Assembly (NCBI RefSeq): GCF_016862315.1 | Contig: NZ_BOMS01000009.1 | Span: 231,745-295,744 of the forward strand | Length of the DNA: 64,000 nucleotides | Source: Actinoplanes palleronii | GTDB lineage: Bacteria; Actinomycetota; Actinomycetes; Mycobacteriales; Micromonosporaceae | Reading direction: 5' to 3' | Shown here: piece after piece, positions 58,619 through 64,000 of the stretch | Layout: each line of letters starts with the position of its first letter | Position numbering within the stretch: position 1 is the first letter of the stretch | Position numbers and translations under genes: made by a program | The notes under the pieces: model-generated | Told to the model about the DNA's origin: nothing | The model's database searches: none | The model's input: the letters and a program-made list of their open reading frames with translations, nothing else

Positions 58619-59320
58619 TTAACCGTTGAGCAGCTTCGTCAGGTTGGTCAGGCTGGTGATCAGAGCGCTGGTGTAGCTCAGGATCCGCCCGGCCCACTTG
58701 ACGACCGCCGCGGCGATCTGCGCGGCGATCACCGGCAGGGTGACCACGAAGATCGCCTCCACCGCCCACACGATCACCCGGGCGACCAGGTCGGAGATCA
58801 GGTCTCGGACCAGGTCCCGGACGAACGACACCAGATTCCCGGCCGCCTCGGTGGCCGCCGACATCGCCGCGGAGGTGCCGGCCAGCCCGCTGATCGCATC
58901 CACGTTGTTGACCATCAACGCCTGATACGCGTCGGCGGCCTGTCCCTGCCAGCCGGGCACATCCGCGCCCAGTCGTGCTTGCAGGTCGTTCGCCATGCCC
59001 TGGAGTGCGGACGCCATGTTCATCCAGGTCGCCGCGTGCGAGGCGACCAGGTCCGGCATGCCGGTGAGTTCGTCGAGCATGTGGCGCAGCGGCTCGAAGT
59101 ACTCCAGCGCCCAGCCGAGGCCGTTCGACAGCAAGGCGCTGAACGGGTCCATCACGCTCGCCGCGACGTCGATACCGAGCCCGGCCCCGGCCAGCACGCC
59201 GTCGATCCAGCTTCCGCCGCGGATCGAGTCGACCAGTCCCTGGAAACCGTCGGCCAGCGACGCCCCGGTCCACGCCTGCCGGGACGACTCGACGCCGGCG
59301 ACCAGCGAGATGTCGGTCAT
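58619..59320 (-). CDS. WXG-type T7SS substrate module
   Basis: A 233-aa protein. A long helical N-terminal region, then the WxG hairpin signature GADVPGWQGQAADAYQALM at about residues 118-136, and helices to a hydrophobic stretch at about 178-205 (VIVWAVEAIFVVTLPVIAAQ). This is the usual N-terminal half of actinobacterial T7SS polymorphic toxins, in which a C-terminal enzyme domain follows. Here a TAA stop ends it and the ARC-like toxin gene begins 9 bases later in the same frame. Upstream is an EspC-like gene. Confidence 0.85.
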   Translation of the reverse strand: MTDISLVAGVESSRQAWTGASLADGFQGLVDSIRGGSWIDGVLAGAGLGIDVAASVMDPFSALLSNGLGWALEYFEPLRHMLDELTGMPDLVASHAATWMNMASALQGMANDLQARLGADVPGWQGQAADAYQALMVNNVDAISGLAGTSAAMSAATEAAGNLVSFVRDLVRDLISDLVARVIVWAVEAIFVVTLPVIAAQIAAAVVKWAGRILSYTSALITSLTNLTKLLNG

Positions 59321-59327
59321 CGCGGGC

Positions 59328-59648
59328 TCACCCGTCGAGCCGACCGTGGATCGAGATCATCGAGTCGTTGTTCTCGGACTCGGCCGCCTCGTAGCTGTCC
59401 GCAGTCTTGTGCAGCCCGTCGGCGACCAACGACAGGTTCTCCTCCACGAACGCGATCAATTCGTCCTGCCGGGTGTGCCGGCCCTCCAGAATCCCCGCGA
59501 TCCACCCGCACAGCAGCCCGTAGGCGGCGCTGTCGCCGGCGATCTGCGCGCTGGCCCCCTTGACCGCGGCGAACCGGCCACGCAGCGCTTCGATGTTGGC
59601 CGCGTGGGCCCGGATCTGCTCGATCTCGACCGCTATCCCGTCAGCCAC
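59328..59648 (-). CDS. EspC/DUF2580-like T7SS protein
   Basis: A 106-aa helical protein. The C-terminal part carries a VEENLSLVADGLHKTADSYE helix and the export-signal-like YEAAESEN (YxxxE-type motif), matching ESX excreted EspC/DUF2580-type proteins. Co-transcribed with the downstream WXG-type module (7-bp gap), to which it probably binds for export. Confidence 0.85.
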   Translation of the reverse strand: MADGIAVEIEQIRAHAANIEALRGRFAAVKGASAQIAGDSAAYGLLCGWIAGILEGRHTRQDELIAFVEENLSLVADGLHKTADSYEAAESENNDSMISIHGRLDG

Positions 59649-59654
59649 GACCGA

Positions 59655-60080
59655 TCACCACCGGTGTGGCGACGTGCCGGGGTCGCCGACCGCCGGGTCG
59701 GGCGGGGTCAGCTGCTGCTCGACCCGATCGGCGATTTCCCGCGCTGCCACCGACTCGGTGCCGAGCGTGTCCGCGATGATCTCCTTCGACTTCTCAGCGA
59801 GCTGTCCCTTGGCCTCCCTGATCGTCGCCATGATCGTGCGGGCGACGACCTCGGGCGCGACCCGCTGGGTGCGCTCTCCCAGCGACAGGTCGACCAGGCT
59901 GCCGGAGGAGTCCACGGTGACCTCGACCATCCGGTTGGTGTCGGTGACCGTCACCCGCAGTTCCTGGAGACGATCGCTCATCGTCTGGGTGTCCACAGCC
60001 AGCCGATCGATGTTCCCCTTCCACGCCGCCAGATGCTCCCTGGCGCCGTCCGGGTCCAATATGCCGGGCCAGCCTGACAT
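59655..60080 (-). CDS. YbaB/EbfC-like DNA-binding-family protein of the T7SS operon
   Basis: A 141-aa protein from the ATG at 60080, preceded by Shine-Dalgarno aggggg. The YbaB-like core is DTNRMVEVTVDSSGSLVDLS, with LGERTQRVAPEVVARTIMAT following. YbaB-like proteins often start actinobacterial T7SS effector operons and may help fold or deliver the substrates rather than bind DNA. It is the first gene of the 60080-56703 operon. Confidence 0.85.
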   Translation of the reverse strand: MSGWPGILDPDGAREHLAAWKGNIDRLAVDTQTMSDRLQELRVTVTDTNRMVEVTVDSSGSLVDLSLGERTQRVAPEVVARTIMATIREAKGQLAEKSKEIIADTLGTESVAAREIADRVEQQLTPPDPAVGDPGTSPHRW

Positions 60081-60392
60081 ATCGACCCCCTGTGGATATC
60101 TCTGGGACAACGTTGCGGCGGAGCCTAACAGCGGCCCACACCGGGCGCCGCCCCCAGTCCGGCCACCCTCTACCGACCCCGCCGAACCGCCCGGTCAAGG
60201 CCGCGAGAATGCTGAGCTCCAGATCAGAACGCGCCTTCCGGCGGCAACAACGCAAACAGCCCCTTCTGTACGCCCGGAGCTGCCGAGACGCCCCCGGACT
60301 GGCCAGGCGTCAGTGATCCCGCCAGCCCCAATGCATGGTGAGGACGTCAACCACGCACCCATACGGCGCGCCATGGCGCTCAACTTCAGCGA
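60081..60392. other. Intergenic region with an IMPase-end-like remnant
   Basis: 312 bases without a supported gene. On the minus strand, a short frame ending near 60228 reads GGVSAAPGVQKGLFALLPPE, strikingly like the IMPase remnant at 16.2 kb (AAAPGVHKKALGLLQLEG). At the DNA level 60232-60286 and 16199-16253 share about 70 percent identity by eye. No other structure was seen, apart from the T7SS operon promoter that must lie near 60100. Confidence 0.4.
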
Positions 60393-61406
60393 TCAAGCTT
60401 TCTTCCCGGTTGGACGTTCCTTGGGAGAGACCGCGGCGCCGAAGGCGGTAACAGCGTCGATCACCGCTTCGAAGCGCGGCGAATGGAACAGGTCGAAAGT
60501 GTGCTGGCCGTAGGGCAGTTCGAGGACGTGGACCGGGTTCGCGGAGGCCGCGCCCAGACGCTCGGCGAAACCCCGGGCGGTGTCGGCCGGGATCGCCAGG
60601 TCGTTGCCGCCGTGCACGATCAGAAACGGTGGCGCGTCCGGGCGCAGGTAGTCATCCGGAGAGGTCGGCACGTCCAGATCCTGGTCCAGCGCACCGAGAT
60701 AGCCGCCCAGGCAGACGGCGGCGGTCACGCTGGTGTCGGCCTGCTCGAAGCCCGGCTGGAACCGCGGATCACCGGGGGTGAGCGCACACAGCGCGGTCAG
60801 GTGCGCGCCCGCCGAACTGCCGGCGACCACCACGGTGGCCGGGTCGCCGCCGTACTCCGGGCCGTGCTCGCGCGCCCAGGCGATCACCCGTTTGGCGTCG
60901 CTGAGATGGTCGTGGAACCCGAACTCCGGCTTGAGGCGGTAGTTCGCGCTGATGCACACCCAGCCGCGCGCGGCCAGTTGGTAGAGCAGTGGCAGGGACT
61001 GGCTGTCCTTATGACCGGTCGCGTAGTGGCCACCGTGGAAGTGGACGAGCATCGGCGCGCCGGCCGGACCGGACCGATGGCGATAGAGGTCGAGCTGCTG
61101 GCGGCGGCCGCCGGGTCCGTAGTCGAGGTTCCGGATGTGCTCGACGTCGCCGCGCCGGCGCAGGAACGGGGTCAGCATGATCCGCGCCCAGGGCCAGCGC
61201 CGGTCCGGGGCCGCCAGACCGGCCGCCCGCAGGAAGTCCCGGACGACCGGACGGGCCTGCAGGCCGCGAGCGAACATCACCGCGAGGCCGGCCAGGCAGA
61301 ACACCGCCACCACGACCAGGACCCAGCCGGCCGGCGAGGTGACGTCCCCACCCACGACGGTCAGCACGGTGGTCAGCAACAGCAGGTAGAACGCCAGCTG
61401 GGGCAA
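60393..61406 (-). CDS. Membrane-anchored alpha/beta hydrolase (HSL-type esterase)
   Basis: A 337-aa protein, TTG start at 61406, the only start after an in-frame TGA. Two N-terminal helices (about 3-20 and 27-48) are followed by an alpha/beta hydrolase of the hormone-sensitive-lipase type: oxyanion motif VHFHGGHYATG, nucleophile Ser in VVAGSSAGAHLTAL, acid in FLIVHGGNDLAIP and His in YGQHTFDLFHS. It should cleave small-chain esters at the outer or inner membrane face; substrate unknown. Weak Shine-Dalgarno. Confidence 0.88.
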   Translation of the reverse strand: MPQLAFYLLLLTTVLTVVGGDVTSPAGWVLVVVAVFCLAGLAVMFARGLQARPVVRDFLRAAGLAAPDRRWPWARIMLTPFLRRRGDVEHIRNLDYGPGGRRQQLDLYRHRSGPAGAPMLVHFHGGHYATGHKDSQSLPLLYQLAARGWVCISANYRLKPEFGFHDHLSDAKRVIAWAREHGPEYGGDPATVVVAGSSAGAHLTALCALTPGDPRFQPGFEQADTSVTAAVCLGGYLGALDQDLDVPTSPDDYLRPDAPPFLIVHGGNDLAIPADTARGFAERLGAASANPVHVLELPYGQHTFDLFHSPRFEAVIDAVTAFGAAVSPKERPTGKKA

Positions 61407-61703
61407 CTCGTTGAGGACCCGTCCCGCTCAGAGCTCGCGGCCCAGAAGACGACCGGCACCGCGTGTCCACATGCGGACGGCCGGCGCGGAGCGCGTTGAG
61501 CGCCGGTATCGCCGGGAGTCACGGCGGAACCTTCACGCCGTACCCCTTGGGGTGGAAGAAGCGAACCAGGCGGCGCACAGCGCGCAGAAGCCACAGGGGG
61601 TTTCCGGGGTCGCTACGCCCGGCCTCCGCGCCGACTTCGACCTCCTTCGGGAGCGAGACCGTCAGAACAAGGCGGAGCTTGCGCCCGGGGAGGAGCATGA
61701 GGT
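61407..61703. other. Gap of about 300 bases without a firm gene
   Basis: Two overlapping frames are possible: plus-strand 61411-61713 (ends in ERDRQNKAELAPGEEHEVCW) and a minus-strand frame 61519-61698 (KLRLVLTVSLPKEVEVGAEA). Both have GC-rich third positions; neither has a Shine-Dalgarno or a recognisable family. I support neither as a gene. Confidence 0.35.
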
Positions 61704-62072
61704 GTGCTGGTGATGACACGGCCGCGGGGCGGCGAGTGGATGCAGTGGCGGGTCGGCCGGCAGCGCCTCGCCTGGCGTCCGACCCGCCGGGCCGCCCTGC
61801 ACGAGTACGACCCGTTCGGCATGCGCGAGAACGAGACCGTCGAGACGCTGTCCTGGATCGCCGCCCTGCTCGCCACGATCGTGGTGCTCCCCTGGCGAAT
61901 CGTGACCAACCGCTGGCCGGTGGTCGCCTACGTGCTCGCCCCGCTCGACGTCGAGGGCCAGCGGCGGCGCACCGCTCCCCTGCCGCGTGCCGAAGCCAGA
62001 GCGTTGGTCCGCCAGTGGGCCGCCTACATCGAGCTGCACGGCGAGCCGCCACCCCTGCCTGACCGGCGGTGA
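61704..62072 (+). CDS. Small membrane protein of unknown function
   Basis: A 122-aa protein, GTG start at 61704 with Shine-Dalgarno ggggaggag eight bases before; an ATG at 61713 is an alternative. A central membrane helix (about 49-66, SWIAALLATIVVLPWRIVTN) separates basic ends; the C-terminal half is cytoplasmic-like with RAEARALVRQWAAYIELHG. The frame has strong coding bias. No operon partner is evident. Confidence 0.65.
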   Translation: MLVMTRPRGGEWMQWRVGRQRLAWRPTRRAALHEYDPFGMRENETVETLSWIAALLATIVVLPWRIVTNRWPVVAYVLAPLDVEGQRRRTAPLPRAEARALVRQWAAYIELHGEPPPLPDRR

Positions 62073-62263
62073 CGATCACCGGGCTCGGCGTCGGCATCGA
62101 TGTCTCCGGCCGGCTGACCCGGTGCCAGCATGATCAACGGCGGCAGTTACGAGACGGTTCCGACGGCGGCTCCGGTGCCCCAAATTGACCTATGTGGAGT
62201 TGATATAGAGTCTGCCGAAGCATCCGGGCCGGGCGGTGGTCGGTCGACGGGGGAGGTGGCGCG

Positions 62264-63952
62264 GTGGGTGAACTGCGGCTGCTCGGACCGGTCGAGGTCC
62301 GCACACACGACGATTCCGTTCTCACGGGCGAACCCCGATGCCTGGCGGTGCTGGCGGCGCTGGCAGTCGACGCGGGGCGGGTGGTGCCGGTCGCGACCCT
62401 GATCGACCGGGTGTGGGGCGAAGACCCGCCGAGGCAGGCTGCGAAGACGCTCGGCACCTACATCACTCGGATCCGGCGCATGCTCGAACAGGCCTTCAGC
62501 GACCCGTCGGTGACGGTGGTCAACCATTCGGGTGGCTACCGGTTGACGACCAGAAGCGATCAGGTCGACCTGTTCCGCTTTCGTGACCTGGTCGTTCAGG
62601 CCAGGGCGCTGTCGTGCACCCCGCAGACTCGTGTTGCCTTACTGCGGCAGAGTGTGGTGCTGCACCGTGGCAACCCGTTGACCGGGGTGAACGGGGCGTG
62701 GGCGACGAGCACCCGCGAGCATCTGACCGGGGAACTGCTGACAGCCAGAGCGGAGTGGGCCGAGGCAGAAGTGGCCGTCGGCAACGCAACCGCGGTGCTG
62801 GCGCCGCTCACCACGCTGGTCGACACGAACCCCCTCGTGGAGTCGCTGGTCGTGGCATTGGTGCGAGCGCTGGTCGTCGCCGGCCGCCCGACAGAGGCAC
62901 TGGAGAGGTGCCGGCTGCACCAACAACGGCTCGCCGACGGCTACGGCACCGATCCGAGCCCGCAACTGATGGCGCTCTACGAGACGGTCCTGCGCGGCGA
63001 CCGGCAGCCGGTCGCGGCCGCACCGGCGACGCGGTACGAGGTGTCGGGTGCGTGGCCGGTGACCGAGCCGGAGCCTGCTGGCGCCGGTGCCGGCTCGCCC
63101 AGCAGCGGCGGATCGCGGTCCGTGATCCCGATGGCCGTCGGGTCCGTTCCCGGCAAGGGTCACCGTTGGGGCCGGCGCCGCGTCATGGTCACCGTCGCGT
63201 TGGGTACCGCGCTGGCCATCACGCTCGGCGCCGCCACCATGTTCCGGCCGTCGGATCGCACCGCCGACACTTCCGTCACCGCCGCTCCTTCCTTCACCGC
63301 CACAGAGAACTTCTCCGGTACGGCGTTGGCGCCGCAGCAGTGGGCCGCCAATCAGACGCAGCGGGAGAACGGTTCGTCCTGGTCGCCGGGCATGGTGCGC
63401 GTCAACGGTGGCGAATTGCAGATCAATGGCATGGGCCGGAACCCGAGCGGCAGGGGCAACGTCGCGGGCGCCGTCTGCTGGTGCCTGGAACGTGGAGTAG
63501 TGCGTACCTACGGCGTGTGGGAGATCCGGGCCAAGTTCGACGTCGGCCCCGGGTACGCCCCGGTCATGGGGTTGTATCCGGATGTCCCTGAGGAGACCGC
63601 GGGCTGGGGCTTCTTGACGCTGGCGCGCCTCGACGACGGCGAGCGAAGGGTCATGTACCCGGTGGTGCGCGGCGTCGGGGCCGGTCCCGTCGACGGCGCT
63701 GCGATGACCGGGGACTTCACCACCTGGAACACCTACTCGATCGAGTGGCGGGCTGATTTCGTCACCATCTCGCTGAATGGCCTGGTCATCCTCGACACCC
63801 GGACGTTTTCCGAGCCGGTGACCATTCCGACGGTTCCGATGTTCCTGTACGTGCAAATGGAACCGGGACCCGAGGGCGCCATCCCGGCCCCGAACCACCA
63901 GACGCCGAGCCAGGTGACAGCGCATGTGGACTGGGCCCGGTACGCGAGCTGA
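62264..63952 (+). CDS. Transmembrane SARP-type regulator with extracellular GH16-fold sensor domain
   Basis: A 562-aa protein, GTG start after Shine-Dalgarno gggggaggtgg. Residues 1-95 are an OmpR/SARP winged helix (LRLLGPVEVRTHD, then AAKTLGTYITRIRRMLEQAF). Residues 100-245 are a BTAD domain. A Gly/Ser/Pro linker and one membrane helix (about 307-326, VMVTVALGTALAITLGAATM) follow. Residues 346-562 fold like GH16: YGVWEIRAKFDV, FTTWNTYSIEWRADFVTISL, AHVDWARYAS. The GH16 catalytic E-x-D-x-x-E is absent; the corresponding stretch is WGFLTLARLDD. The outside domain therefore probably binds a beta-glucan-like sugar and signals to the DNA-binding domain in the same chain. Confidence 0.9.
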   Translation: MGELRLLGPVEVRTHDDSVLTGEPRCLAVLAALAVDAGRVVPVATLIDRVWGEDPPRQAAKTLGTYITRIRRMLEQAFSDPSVTVVNHSGGYRLTTRSDQVDLFRFRDLVVQARALSCTPQTRVALLRQSVVLHRGNPLTGVNGAWATSTREHLTGELLTARAEWAEAEVAVGNATAVLAPLTTLVDTNPLVESLVVALVRALVVAGRPTEALERCRLHQQRLADGYGTDPSPQLMALYETVLRGDRQPVAAAPATRYEVSGAWPVTEPEPAGAGAGSPSSGGSRSVIPMAVGSVPGKGHRWGRRRVMVTVALGTALAITLGAATMFRPSDRTADTSVTAAPSFTATENFSGTALAPQQWAANQTQRENGSSWSPGMVRVNGGELQINGMGRNPSGRGNVAGAVCWCLERGVVRTYGVWEIRAKFDVGPGYAPVMGLYPDVPEETAGWGFLTLARLDDGERRVMYPVVRGVGAGPVDGAAMTGDFTTWNTYSIEWRADFVTISLNGLVILDTRTFSEPVTIPTVPMFLYVQMEPGPEGAIPAPNHQTPSQVTAHVDWARYAS

Positions 63953-63972
63953 CCGGCTGCGTAACGGCAGGG

Positions 63973-64000
63973 CGGCGGGTACCGGATCCGGTACCCGCCG
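63973..64000. terminator. Perfect 28-bp palindrome after the SARP-GH16 gene
   Basis: The last 28 bases of the window form a perfect palindrome (arms starting CGGCGGGTACCGG), about 20 bases after the stop. Probably a terminator; its downstream side is cut off by the window end. Confidence 0.55.

Noticed and set aside
61411..61713. Plus-strand frame and opposing minus-strand frame 61519-61698
   Set aside because: Neither has a ribosome site or recognisable homology; both have similar GC bias, so neither is supported.
1..64000. CRISPR arrays, tRNA, rRNA, riboswitches and insertion sequences
   Set aside because: No direct-repeat/spacer series, tRNA cloverleaf, known riboswitch core or transposase was seen; the repeats present are palindromes or short tandem duplications.

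Overview
This is a high-GC actinobacterial chromosome segment. The gene set is typical of a filamentous Micromonosporaceae member such as Actinoplanes: three AfsR/SARP-type regulators, LacI/TetR/MarR/PadR regulators, an FtsK/SpoIIIE-type type VII secretion (T7SS) locus, ricin-B/CBM13 carbohydrate-active enzymes, a Ser/Thr kinase, and many GTG/TTG starts and 4-nt stop-start overlaps. No rRNA, tRNA, CRISPR array or intact insertion sequence was seen. The genus is an inference from style; the actinobacterial assignment is firm. || 1-18.4 kb: the end of a glycine-betaine-type binding protein; a PadR / ABC ATPase / FtsX-like export operon; a large secreted GH78 rhamnosidase with a LacI-like operator; a membrane flavo-reductase translationally coupled to a two-component system; a SUKH protein; a secreted protein of three repeated modules; a 1061-aa AfsR-type regulator; a broken inositol-monophosphatase remnant; and an overlapping HTH / ImmA-like peptidase / PIN-like cassette. 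|| 18.4-28.9 kb: a T7SS island with an EccC-type triple ATPase, WXG100-like proteins, a long effector-like protein ending in a ParB/sulfiredoxin-fold domain, a LysM-type membrane protein, a lipoprotein and an ECF sigma factor. No EccB, EccD, EccE or mycosin is present. Four promoters in two divergent pairs share GAACC-N17-CGTGT, which suggests a dedicated sigma regulon. A tandem cluster of four 51-bp palindromes lies inside the island, and a fifth copy lies at 385-435. || 29-48.6 kb: a second AfsR-type regulator, a DM13 protein, secreted beta-propeller-like and unknown proteins, a TetR-controlled SDR/SDR/tautomerase operon, a Ser/Thr kinase with an extracellular domain, a frameshifted metallophosphoesterase/lectin fusion, a GT2 glycosyltransferase, TetR plus oleate hydratase, and an Old Yellow Enzyme divergent from a MarR regulator. 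|| 48.7-56.7 kb: a polysaccharide-use neighbourhood with a GH26 mannanase-CBM13, two LacI regulators, a membrane CBM13 protein and a CBM13-esterase. The two secreted enzymes share an AGAACCGAGTAAGTTAC element at their promoters. A diguanylate cyclase here is split by a frameshift. || 56.7-60.1 kb: a second T7SS-effector operon (YbaB-like, EspC-like, WXG-like, a CD38/ADP-ribosyl-cyclase-like toxin candidate, a Sel1-repeat protein and a small possible immunity protein). || 60.4-64 kb: a membrane-anchored alpha/beta hydrolase, a small membrane protein, and a striking one-polypeptide fusion of a SARP activator, one transmembrane helix and an extracellular GH16-fold domain lacking the catalytic motif. 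Most long antisense reading frames are GC-bias shadows and are left out.
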